Part shown: positions 39,836 to 45,798 of the stretch, piece after piece
Layout of the letters: each line of letters begins with the position of its first letter
Position numbering within the stretch: position 1 is the stretch's first letter
IMG/VR virus record: IMGVR_UViG_3300044949_001400
Coordinates: 1-46,244 of that record
Length of the DNA stretch: 46,244 nt
Source of the DNA: a virus
Strand: one strand, 5' to 3'
Translations under genes and position numbers: made by a program
The notes under the pieces: generated by a model
Database searches by the model: none
What the model was told of the DNA's origin: nothing
What the model saw: only the letters and a program-made list of their open reading frames with translations

Positions 39836-40620
39836 CTCCCACTCCCACCACCCCACCTTTTGATCTGCCAGAGGTTCTGCGACTGCATGTGTTGTGGCAT
39901 CAAGGCGACCCAGGCGGCCGCCGCGCCGATCTGGCCGGAGCGAATCTGGCCAGATTCGCTCTGGCCGGAACGAATCTGGCCAGAGCGAATCTGGCCGGAG
40001 CGGACCTGACCTACGCGAACCTGGCCGGCGCGAAACTGGCCGGAACGAAACTGGCCGGAGCGGACCTGACCTACGCGAACCTGGCCGGCGCGAAACTGGC
40101 CGTAGCGAATCTGGCCGACGCGGACCTGGCCGGAACGAATCTGGCCAGAGCGAATCTGGCCAACGCGGACCTGGCCGGAACGAATCTGGCCGGAGCGAAT
40201 CTGGCCGACGCGGACCTGGCCGGAACGAATCTGGCCAGAGCCAATCTGGCCGGAACGAATCTGGCCGGAGCGGACCTGACCTACGCGAACCTGGCCGGCG
40301 CGAAACTGGCCGGCGCAATTGGTCTGCATATTGCCAGCGACGCACCAACGCGGCTGCTGGCTGTGGCACGCGCCGCTCTTGCATCGGATAACGCATTGGA
40401 GATGCGCCGCTGGCACACCTGCAGTACTACCCACTGCATCAGCGGATGGGCAGAGTATTTAGGAGGGCCCAGCGCTACATTATTGTATCAGAAAATGGGG
40501 CCTGGCATTGCAGGGCTAATGCTGCTGGGGATAGAAGCACATAGCTATTTTTATGCGTCTAACGAAAAAGCTCGGGCTTTTTTGCAATCGGTTGTTGACA
40601 ACGCGGAGGCCTCCCAGTGA
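39832..40620 (+). CDS. Pentapeptide-repeat protein with C-terminal phage domain
   Basis: A 262-residue protein. Residues about 32-155 are A(D/N)LxG pentapeptide repeats (units such as ADLAG, TNLAR, ANLAG) that form a right-handed quadrilateral beta-helix. The C-terminal domain begins around residue 165 (ASDAPTRLLAVARAALAS) with the block MRRWHTCSTTHCISGWAEYLGG and LLLGIEAHSYFY-like segments, a domain seen in phage and cyanobacterial proteins. The DNA repeat unit is about 15 bp (CTGGCCGGAGCGAAT-type) over 39937-40316. The gene overlaps tmk as GTGA. Pentapeptide proteins may mimic DNA; the function here is unknown. Confidence 0.85.
   Translation: MTPTPTTPPFDLPEVLRLHVLWHQGDPGGRRADLAGANLARFALAGTNLARANLAGADLTYANLAGAKLAGTKLAGADLTYANLAGAKLAVANLADADLAGTNLARANLANADLAGTNLAGANLADADLAGTNLARANLAGTNLAGADLTYANLAGAKLAGAIGLHIASDAPTRLLAVARAALASDNALEMRRWHTCSTTHCISGWAEYLGGPSATLLYQKMGPGIAGLMLLGIEAHSYFYASNEKARAFLQSVVDNAEASQ
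39937..40316 (+). repeat. 15-bp tandem repeats coding for pentapeptides
   Basis: Degenerate CTGGCCGGAGCGAAT-like units encode the pentapeptide helix. They span about 380 bp, in phase with the reading frame, and remain prone to length change by recombination. Confidence 0.85.
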
Positions 40621-41285
40621 CCACCACTCCAACCCCACCCCGTGGCCGCTTCATCGTCCTGGAGGGCATCGACGGCTCTGGCAAGACCACGCTGCTGGAG
40701 GCGCTGGCCGCTTGGCTGCCCACCAGCGGCCTGATGCCACCAGGTGCCGAGCTGATCACCACTCGTGCACCGGGCGGCACGGCCCTGGGTCAGCGCCTGC
40801 GTGAGCTGCTGCTGCATCCGCCAGATGATGCCAAACCATGCCCAATTGCCGAGCTGCTGCTGTACGTCGCCGACACCGCCCAGCTGTGCTCCCAGGTCGT
40901 CGAGCCAGCCCTAGCGGCGGGGCACTGGGTGCTCTGCGATCGATTCACAGGTTCGACTGTGGCCTACCAGGGCTATGGCCGTGGCCATGATCTGGAAGTA
41001 ATCAGGCGGCTCAACATGCTGGCGGCTGAAAGCTTGGAGCCCGATCTCACCATCTGGCTAGACTTGTCCCCGGCCGACGCACTGCAGCGCCGCAGCAATC
41101 GCCCTGCCGATCGCATCGAGCGGGCTGGAGAGGGCTTTCTAGGCCGAGTGAAGCTCGGATACGGCGACCTGTACGTGGAATCCCTCAACTGGCGTTACTG
41201 CAGCGCTAATGCGCCATTAGCGCAGGTCACCAAATTTTGCCAGCAGAGGTTGCGGGCAAGATTTGGTGCAGATGCCACCCCGTAA
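40617..41285 (+). CDS. tmk: Thymidylate kinase
   Basis: A 222-residue dTMP kinase with a GTG start overlapping the upstream stop (GTGA). The P-loop GIDGSGKT is at residues 17-24, the nucleoside-binding CDRFTGSTVAYQGYGRG is around 98-115, and the LID-type segment RPADRIERAGEGFLGRV follows. It phosphorylates dTMP to dTDP, the step after ThyX. The 105-bp fragment at 39568 duplicates its start. It probably raises the dTTP supply for phage DNA synthesis. The family is certain. Confidence 0.95.
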   Translation: MTTTPTPPRGRFIVLEGIDGSGKTTLLEALAAWLPTSGLMPPGAELITTRAPGGTALGQRLRELLLHPPDDAKPCPIAELLLYVADTAQLCSQVVEPALAAGHWVLCDRFTGSTVAYQGYGRGHDLEVIRRLNMLAAESLEPDLTIWLDLSPADALQRRSNRPADRIERAGEGFLGRVKLGYGDLYVESLNWRYCSANAPLAQVTKFCQQRLRARFGADATP

Positions 41286-41787
41286 ACCCCCAGGCGCCCG
41301 CCGTCGCCGCGCCGCTGCTTCCTACGACCAATTGCCTGACGCCACGGAAATGGTTCCTGCCCCGCCGCCACCTCCTAGCCGGGAGACTCTGGCGGCGGCA
41401 TTGGTTCGGGCTGCCGAGGGCGAAGCGCTGCTGGCCGATCGGCCTGTGGAAGAGTGCCTAGGCAGCTACCAGCGGATCGATACGGTTTCCGGTTGGCTGC
41501 TGGTGCTCAGGTGGTCGTTCGATGGCGAGCTCTACGCCTGCACCGGCGCCACGGCCCCGGATGGCGGGCGCTGGCGGTGGGGCTGTGACTGGTGGCCGGA
41601 CTGGGAAGCAGGCCCCGCGGGGCAGCCGCTGAGTCCGCTGCACCACCTGATCTCGCCGGAGCAGCGGGCAGCGCTGGAGACGCGGTTGCGGGGCTGTCTG
41701 TGCTGGCCAGAGCATGAGCCGCCGCCACCGATCGTCGAGGACCCGTCAGCGCTTCAGCAATGGGCGCTCGCCAATCGACCATCGTGA
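41272..41787 (+). CDS. Hypothetical protein after tmk
   Basis: The start at 41272 (ATG) lies inside the last codons of tmk and gives 171 residues; a GTG at 41263 is an alternative. The N-terminus is basic and Pro-rich (PPRKPPGARRRRAAAS), and the centre has a strand-rich segment with TVSGWLLVLRWSFDGELYACTGATAPDGGRWRWG and a short Cys/Trp region. No family is recognised. It is the last gene before the terminator at 41846 and probably shares the tmk transcript. Confidence 0.65.
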   Translation: MPPRKPPGARRRRAAASYDQLPDATEMVPAPPPPPSRETLAAALVRAAEGEALLADRPVEECLGSYQRIDTVSGWLLVLRWSFDGELYACTGATAPDGGRWRWGCDWWPDWEAGPAGQPLSPLHHLISPEQRAALETRLRGCLCWPEHEPPPPIVEDPSALQQWALANRPS

Positions 41788-41845
41788 GGCAGAATTGATG
41801 GGCTCGGGCTGCTGAGCCTGAGGTGGATTCATTGAGCGGGATGCC

Positions 41846-41875
41846 AACCCCCTGGCTAGACACCGGGGGGTTTTT
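41846..41875 (+). terminator. Rho-independent terminator
   Basis: AACCCCC (41846-41852) pairs with GGGGGTT near 41866-41872, and the stem is followed by a T run that reaches 41875. It ends the plus-strand block that runs from 38018. Confidence 0.85.
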
Positions 41876-41876
41876 C

Positions 41877-41978
41877 ATGTGGTGGCGCCAGGCCTTCGAT
41901 ACCACGGCGGCCCCCACGGATGCCGCCGCAGACTCCCGCCTCACGGTTAGGGCCGACCTGACGCCACAGCCATCGTAG
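41877..41978 (+). CDS. Possible 33-residue peptide after the terminator
   Basis: Starting at the ATG at 41877 the frame is open to TAG at 41976-41978: a start WWRQAFDTTAAPTDAAADSR, then a basic tail. It would need transcription reading through the terminator. It converges with the L,D-transpeptidase-fold gene, whose stop lies three bases away. It could be spurious. Confidence 0.2.
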   Translation: MWWRQAFDTTAAPTDAAADSRLTVRADLTPQPS

Positions 41979-41980
41979 AC

Positions 41981-42517
41981 CTAGGCCTCCTGGTAGACCG
42001 AGACGAACACCGTGCCCGCCTGGGCGAGGGGCAGGATGCGATCGCGCAGATCGGCATTGTGAATCCTCACGCAACCGTAGGTGGGATGGAGCGGCTGGCG
42101 AGGGTGCCAAGCTCCAGGCCAGCCGCACGCGGACCCGCCACCGTGCAGCATGATTCCGGCACGGTTGTGCCGCCGTTCCTGGCCCTCCAGCTCTTCGAGG
42201 TCAAAGGCAATCCAACCGTAGGCCTGCAGGGTGCGGTCCCGATGCGGCGATAGTCCCACCCGTGCCACGTCGTTATAGATGGCGCCGATCCGGTAGAGCC
42301 CTGGCGGGGTGTCGGTGTTGGTTTCGGTCCACTGGTTGTCGCCTCCCTGTCCTCTGGCCAATGCGGGGATGGTGAACAGCTGGGCCCCGCCAAACGCAAA
42401 CGCTCGCAGCGTTTCAGCTGCATCATTCACCACCAGGTGGGTGTCACCCGGCTTGAATCCGAAATCCTGCGGCTTCTTGGTCGGCCCTGTCAGGCGGAGA
42501 GCTGGCGTGGTTGGCAT
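41981..42517 (-). CDS. L,D-transpeptidase-fold (YkuD) protein
   Basis: From the ATG at 42517 the protein has 178 residues. Catalytic residues of the YkuD fold are His125 in MLHGGGSACGW, Cys149 and Arg151 in TYGCVRIHN. The upstream sequence includes DTHLVVNDAAETLRAFAFGG and TPPGLYRIGAIYNDVARVG, typical of a phage/cyanobacterial L,D-transpeptidase branch. Such enzymes cross-link or modify peptidoglycan. There is no signal peptide. Longer starts into the palindromic region are less likely. It may help lysis, DNA entry or cell-wall modification in lysogens. It is the only obvious wall enzyme outside the tail. Confidence 0.85.
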   Translation of the reverse strand: MPTTPALRLTGPTKKPQDFGFKPGDTHLVVNDAAETLRAFAFGGAQLFTIPALARGQGGDNQWTETNTDTPPGLYRIGAIYNDVARVGLSPHRDRTLQAYGWIAFDLEELEGQERRHNRAGIMLHGGGSACGWPGAWHPRQPLHPTYGCVRIHNADLRDRILPLAQAGTVFVSVYQEA

Positions 42518-42574
42518 GGCGGCAGGTGGTTGACTGCTCCCATGTTGCTCCGGCTGGCGATGCTGAGCCAGCAG

Positions 42575-42603
42575 AAAGCCCCCACCGTGGAGGTGGAGGC
42601 TTT
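42575..42603. repeat. 29-base hairpin
   Basis: AAAGCCCCCACC pairs with GGTGGAGGCTTT with one mismatch and a five-base loop. It lies between the genes ending at 42698 and starting at 42517, and may terminate the former on the minus strand although it lacks a long U-run. Confidence 0.6.
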
Positions 42604-42606
42604 GCG

Positions 42607-42686
42607 TCCCCGCGTTGGCGGGGAATGTGGCGCTCATAGGAGCGGGCTAGCCGAGTCGCTATGGGCCATCCCCGCCAACGCGGGGA
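42607..42686. repeat. Palindromic doublet (REP-like; CRISPR-repeat-like stem)
   Basis: TCCCCGC-GTTG-GCGGGGA at 42607-42624 and its exact inverse TCCCCGC-CAAC-GCGGGGA at 42669-42686, with 44 bases between. Each is a seven-base-pair stem with a four-base loop. Centres are 62 bases apart. The layout fits REP/BIME-type elements, while the stem is the same as in many type I-E CRISPR repeats. Confidence 0.75.
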
Positions 42687-42697
42687 GTAGTGCGACA

Positions 42698-43042
42698 TTA
42701 GCAGGGAACCATGCCGGTGGGGCTGGGAGCGTGTTTGCGGGTTTCGCAGGTAGCGTCCATGATTTCAAATTCGCCTGAGCGCAGCTGCGACGGCTTTAGG
42801 GTCAGGATCTGGACTGTTGCTCTGCTGAACCCATCGGTCCATTGAATGATGGCCTCATAGTTGCCATCATCTCGGCGGGTGTACTCAAGTAACGCATCTT
42901 TTCTGAGCCAGTCTTCGCCCGATTCTGCGCGTGCGGTAGCTAGAAAATCGTCTACAAAGCCTGGATGTAAAACAGTTGGAAATTCGCCCCACCCTGGCTC
43001 TGCAGGGGTGACAAATACGGATTTTGGGACTTGGCTGTTCAT
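42698..43042 (-). CDS. Hypothetical protein, 114 residues
   Basis: The protein begins NSQVPKSVFVTPAEPGWGEFPTVLHPGFVDDFLATARAE and has a segment EYTRRDDGNYEAIIQWTDGF followed by strands. The C-terminal part ends near two cysteines (MDATCETRKHAP). No family is recognised. It is the middle member of a set of small minus-strand genes. A hairpin identical in stem to that downstream of the 43768 gene lies just upstream of its start. Confidence 0.6.
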   Translation of the reverse strand: MNSQVPKSVFVTPAEPGWGEFPTVLHPGFVDDFLATARAESGEDWLRKDALLEYTRRDDGNYEAIIQWTDGFSRATVQILTLKPSQLRSGEFEIMDATCETRKHAPSPTGMVPC

Positions 43043-43074
43043 GGCTGGATTGGCGGAGGTGGATCAGTGGGGTT

Positions 43075-43093
43075 GCCGGGATAGGCTCCCGGC
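43075..43093. terminator. Hairpin 3' of the 43107 gene (first copy)
   Basis: GCCGGGA, loop TAGGC, TCCCGGC. It lies 14 bases after the stop of the gene at 43107-43292, within a 30-base direct repeat (43071-43101) shared with 43731-43761. Confidence 0.55.
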
Positions 43094-43106
43094 ATGCCGT
43101 GGGCTA

Positions 43107-43292
43107 TCAGGCGGCAAGCCAACCTTTTCTTTCAACGTCTTCGACGCTTTCAATGCCGAATGATGCTTCAGCGCTAAAAGTCGGGCGGAGGAACTGCACC
43201 ATGTCGCGAGCAGCTTGGAACGTGTCATAGGTGCCAGGCAGAACCGACCACGCTGCGGACTGATCGGGCTGGGCAAGAATTACAACAGTCAT
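43107..43292 (-). CDS. Small accessory protein A (61 residues)
   Basis: The protein begins TVVILAQPDQSAAWSVLPGTYDTFQAARDMVQFL and ends in an acidic segment FGIESVEDVERKGWL. No family is recognised. It is flanked by the same leader and the same 3' hairpin as the gene at 43768-44142. This suggests a mobile or duplicated expression cassette. A mixed alpha/beta fold is predicted and no membrane segment is seen. Confidence 0.7.
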   Translation of the reverse strand: MTVVILAQPDQSAAWSVLPGTYDTFQAARDMVQFLRPTFSAEASFGIESVEDVERKGWLAA

Positions 43293-43354
43293 TTTTTTGT
43301 GGGGGTTGTGGAAGGTCTCCCTCCCGATGCACTAACTGTAAACCATGCGTGACA
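43293..43354 (-). promoter_or_regulatory. Conserved leader of accessory gene A
   Basis: On the minus strand: GTCACGCATGG, a TACAGT -10-like hexamer (43340-43335), a GGAGG-GAGA-CCTTCC hairpin with a GNRA-type tetraloop, then ACAACCCCCACAAAAAAATG. The same series occurs before the 44142 gene. Confidence 0.65.
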
Positions 43355-43380
43355 GCACAAGGCGCTGTCCTTGTGCCAGT

Positions 43381-43605
43381 TCACAGATTGTCACGTTGGC
43401 GCTGCCTGGATGCAGCGACCGCCTGAGCTGCCGCGGCCTTGCCGGCTGGGTCTACCGCTCGCCAGCAGCGCTGGCAGAGGGGCTGATATTTGCCAGTGCA
43501 GTTGCCGCCGCAGCGGCCACAGGTCAGCACCACGGCCTCTGGCAGCTGCATGGCCAGGCGTGCCCGGCGTCGCCGCTGGCGGGCGGCTGCGGTGGGGTCA
43601 GGCAT
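43381..43605 (-). CDS. Zinc-ribbon-like small basic protein
   Basis: A 74-residue Arg/Ala-rich protein with a CGRCGGNCTGKYQPLCQRCW segment, a four-cysteine pattern (Cys-x2-Cys, Cys, Cys-x2-Cys) that could bind zinc. The rest is a basic helical region (AARQRRRRARLAMQL). Such proteins often bind nucleic acid. Its ATG overlaps the stop of the 36-residue ORF upstream, suggesting coupling. No named family is recognised. Confidence 0.55.
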   Translation of the reverse strand: MPDPTAAARQRRRRARLAMQLPEAVVLTCGRCGGNCTGKYQPLCQRCWRAVDPAGKAAAAQAVAASRQRQRDNL

Positions 43606-43708
43606 CGGTGTAGCCCCAGCGAATCATGCATGGGAGAGGGATCGATCGCAGAGCTTTGCCGGCGTGTGTGGCCTGTAGTAGATCGTCGACCGTGGGAACG
43701 GGGCTCAT
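43598..43708 (-). CDS. Small ORF, 36 residues
   Basis: The ATG at 43708 gives MSPVPTVDDLLQATHAGKAL, then RSIPLPCMIRWGYTDA. The stop lies three bases into the start of the next gene. The composition is more protein-like than the alternative frames, and a coupled overlap with the zinc-ribbon-like gene supports it. Function unknown. Confidence 0.4.
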   Translation of the reverse strand: MSPVPTVDDLLQATHAGKALRSIPLPCMIRWGYTDA

Positions 43709-43734
43709 TGAATTGCAAGCAGGATTTACAGGTT

Positions 43735-43753
43735 GCCGGGATAGGCTCCCGGC
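43735..43753. terminator. Hairpin 3' of the 43768 gene (second copy)
   Basis: The same GCCGGGA-TAGGC-TCCCGGC stem-loop as at 43075-43093, 15 bases after the stop of the gene at 43768-44142. The flanking direct repeat covers 43731-43761. Confidence 0.55.
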
Positions 43754-43767
43754 GAGCCGTGGATTAT

Positions 43768-44142
43768 CTAAGCCGTTTGCGCATACATTGCCAGCAATTG
43801 TTTTTTGGATATTTTCCGCTTAGTCCCCACCAACTGCATCAGCTGCCGAGTAGAGAGCTGAGCAATTTCTACCGGGGCCTGCACTGGCGCCATGAGCTGC
43901 GGCTGCGGTGGCTGCTGTGGCGCTGGCTCAACTGCTGTGGGCTCTTCGACCGTTGCCGTGGGCTTCAACCCCAGTGCGGCGACGTGGGCGGCACCCAGCT
44001 GAGTGCTGGTGCGATGGACCCAGAGGCCTAGGCAATAGCCCAGGGTGTAGGTAAATGCGATGGCTTTTACAATTGCTTGGCCAACGTCGTGCCAGTTGAT
44101 TTGATCAATGAAATCGATTGTTGAATTGATGAACTTTTTCAT
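43768..44142 (-). CDS. Small accessory membrane protein B (124 residues)
   Basis: The likely start is the ATG at 44142 next to the conserved leader; longer starts run into the integrase upstream sequence. The protein has an amphipathic start (KKFINSTIDFIDQINWHDV), a membrane segment (IVKAIAFTYTLGYCLGLWV), a Pro/Glu-rich linker and a C-terminal SAP/Rho-N-like segment (IAQLSTRQLMQLVGTKRKISKKQLLAMYAQ). The last part resembles nucleic-acid-binding helices. No family is certain. The leader and hairpin are shared with the gene at 43107-43292. Confidence 0.7.
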   Translation of the reverse strand: MKKFINSTIDFIDQINWHDVGQAIVKAIAFTYTLGYCLGLWVHRTSTQLGAAHVAALGLKPTATVEEPTAVEPAPQQPPQPQLMAPVQAPVEIAQLSTRQLMQLVGTKRKISKKQLLAMYAQTA

Positions 44143-44200
44143 TTTTTTGTGGGGGTTGTGGAGGTCTCCCTCCTTGAGATCACAGTAATCCATGCGTGAC
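44143..44200 (-). promoter_or_regulatory. Conserved leader of accessory gene B
   Basis: On the minus strand: GTCACGCATGG, TACTGT (44187-44182), AAGGAGG, a GGAGG-GAGA-CCTCC hairpin, then ACAACCCCCACAAAAAAATG. It matches the leader of the 43107-43292 gene with small changes. Confidence 0.65.
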
Positions 44201-44247
44201 ATGATCCGCAAGGGGGTTGTGTGACACTTTAGGGATTGGCACATCAC

Positions 44248-44297
44248 GTATGCCCTGGCGTACACCACGGCGAGGGCTGGTGTACACCAGGGCATAC
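44248..44297. other. Candidate attP (50-bp inverted repeat before the integrase)
   Basis: Left arm GTATGCCCTGGCGTACACCA (44248-44267) and right arm 44278-44297 are inverted copies with one mismatch, separated by ten bases (44268-44277); the symmetric centre is at GA (44272-44273). Size, arm layout and location directly before a large serine integrase fit an attP site with a central crossover dinucleotide. It may also be an operator of the integrase gene. Confidence 0.7.
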
Positions 44298-44305
44298 TGG
44301 GCCCT

Positions 44306-45592
44306 ATGGACCACCTTCTCTCTGTCGCCTACGGCCGAGTCAGCACCGCCAGCGGCGAACAGCTGGCTGCCCTCGACGTGCAACTGGCCTGGCTCCAGGC
44401 GCAGGGGCCCGACGTGATCCTCTCTGACGTGGAATCCGGCCGAGTAGTGGCCAGGCCCAACTACCAGCAGCTGCGGGCGATGGTTGCCGCCGGCAGGGTG
44501 CGACTGGTGTTGGCAACGGCCCTCAGCCGGCTAGGCCGGGACGCAGCAGAGAGCGATGCGTTCATCCGCCTCTGCGATGACCACGGCGCCCAGGTCCTGA
44601 CACGGGACGATGGCCAGCTCACCATGGCCACGCCAGAGGATCTGCTGTTGACCCGGTTGAAGGGCTCGATCAGCCAGGGCGAGAGCATGCGCCTTAGCCA
44701 GCGGGTGAGGGGCGGCCTGGCCCAGGGCCGGGCATTGGGTAAACCCATGCGGGCCGCCTGTTGGGGGTATCAATTACGAGCCGATCGCACAGCATTCGAG
44801 CCGCACCCAACCGAGTTCAACAGGGCGGCGCAGTTTGTCGCCCACCTGCAGGCCAGCAGCTGGCGCATGTCGACCACCCTGCGCCAGCATCGGGACCTGT
44901 GCCCCTTCAGCAGCTGCCGCGCGGTGAGGGCCTGGCTGCTCAATCCCACCCTGCGGGGCGGGGTTGGCTATCACCAGCGGCCCAACCACGGATTTGCCCA
45001 GATCACCTGGGGGCGCCATGAGGCGCTGCTCAGTCATGCCCAGTTTGCCGAGTTCGAGCGGCAGATTGAGGCCAACAAATTGCTGTGGGGGCACAATGCC
45101 ACGGTCATCCCCAGGCCGCTGACTGGGCTGGTGGAATGCAGCGAATGTGGCAATCGGTTGAAATATATCGGCGCTCGAACTGTCCCATCGCTGCGATGCG
45201 GAGGCACCCTGTGCAGTCAGATATACAAAGGCACTCGCGAGGATGTAATCATCCGCTACGCCATTGCCGCTGTGGCCGCATCAGCGGCTGAGCGATTGGC
45301 GGCGGCAGTGGGTGAGACCGAGCCGCCAGAGGCCGGCGAGCTGCGGCGATCGATTGCCGCGTTGGAGGCCCTGGGGGATCCTGAGCTGAAGCCCGTGATC
45401 GAGGCCAAGCGCGCGCGGCTGGAGGGGCTGCCCAGGGTCGAGCCCGTGGATCCGGGGCTCGTTCAGCGCATCAGCGACCCGCGGTGGTTCGACTCGCTGT
45501 CGCGCGATGAGCTGCGCGAGGTGCTGCGGGCGACGGTGGAGCGGATCGTTGTGACCAGACAGGTGCCGTCATCCATTCGCCTGAGGCTCTAG
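44306..45592 (+). CDS. Large serine recombinase (integrase)
   Basis: A 428-residue site-specific recombinase. The catalytic domain starts LSVAYGRVSTASGEQ (nucleophile Ser13), with the conserved Arg region ALSRLGRDAAE (Arg75, Arg78). A recombinase domain follows (RLSQRVRGGLAQGRALGK). A zinc ribbon near residues 278-305 carries CSECGNRLKY and RCGGTLC. A C-terminal coiled-coil and acidic/basic tail end the protein. Large serine integrases act on short attP and attB sites; the candidate attP lies nine bases upstream of its ATG. It makes the phage temperate. An excisionase is not recognised but could be one of the neighbouring small genes. Confidence 0.92.
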   Translation: MDHLLSVAYGRVSTASGEQLAALDVQLAWLQAQGPDVILSDVESGRVVARPNYQQLRAMVAAGRVRLVLATALSRLGRDAAESDAFIRLCDDHGAQVLTRDDGQLTMATPEDLLLTRLKGSISQGESMRLSQRVRGGLAQGRALGKPMRAACWGYQLRADRTAFEPHPTEFNRAAQFVAHLQASSWRMSTTLRQHRDLCPFSSCRAVRAWLLNPTLRGGVGYHQRPNHGFAQITWGRHEALLSHAQFAEFERQIEANKLLWGHNATVIPRPLTGLVECSECGNRLKYIGARTVPSLRCGGTLCSQIYKGTREDVIIRYAIAAVAASAAERLAAAVGETEPPEAGELRRSIAALEALGDPELKPVIEAKRARLEGLPRVEPVDPGLVQRISDPRWFDSLSRDELREVLRATVERIVVTRQVPSSIRLRL

Positions 45593-45659
45593 CAGCCTGG
45601 TAGCGGGCGTCGTTGGCGGTGACGATCTCGGCCAGGGTGGGGCTGTTCATGGTCGGCAT
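45471..45659 (-). CDS. Possible small antisense-overlapping ORF
   Basis: Convergent with the integrase, overlapping its last 122 bases. From the ATG at 45659 (or 45650) the protein starts NSPTLAEIVTANDARYQAARASGEWMTAPVW and becomes Ala/Arg/Pro-rich where it overlaps the integrase. The first 30 residues look protein-like; the rest looks like an antisense shadow. It may be a short gene with a poorly determined end. The 45593-45798 region also contains a TCTCGACCC element at 45699-45707 and a CCAGT-n5-ACTGG dyad. Confidence 0.35.
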   Translation of the reverse strand: MPTMNSPTLAEIVTANDARYQAARASGEWMTAPVWSQRSAPPSPAAPRAAHRATASRTTAGR

Positions 45660-45798
45660 CCTGAGCCCAGTGCGGCCACCGCGTCAATCCCGCCGGAGTC
45701 TCGACCCGCACCCGCAGCAGTCAGCCGCAGATATACAGAACCCAGTTGTGGACTGGCAGTTCAGCTAGTAGGTTTTTTGGGTCGCTCGGAGTTCGGCA

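Noticed and set aside
42518-42637. Longer start of the L,D-transpeptidase-fold protein
   Set aside because: The extra residues come from the palindromic region (FPANAGTQS-type translation of a REP-like element) and are not part of the family domain.
42607-42686. CRISPR array
   Set aside because: Only two stem-loop units in inverted orientation with different flanks. There is no repeated direct repeat, leader or cas gene.
44143-44295. N-terminal extension of accessory protein B
   Set aside because: The extension would read through the conserved leader and the attP candidate; the ATG at 44142 sits at the leader end in both duplicated cassettes.
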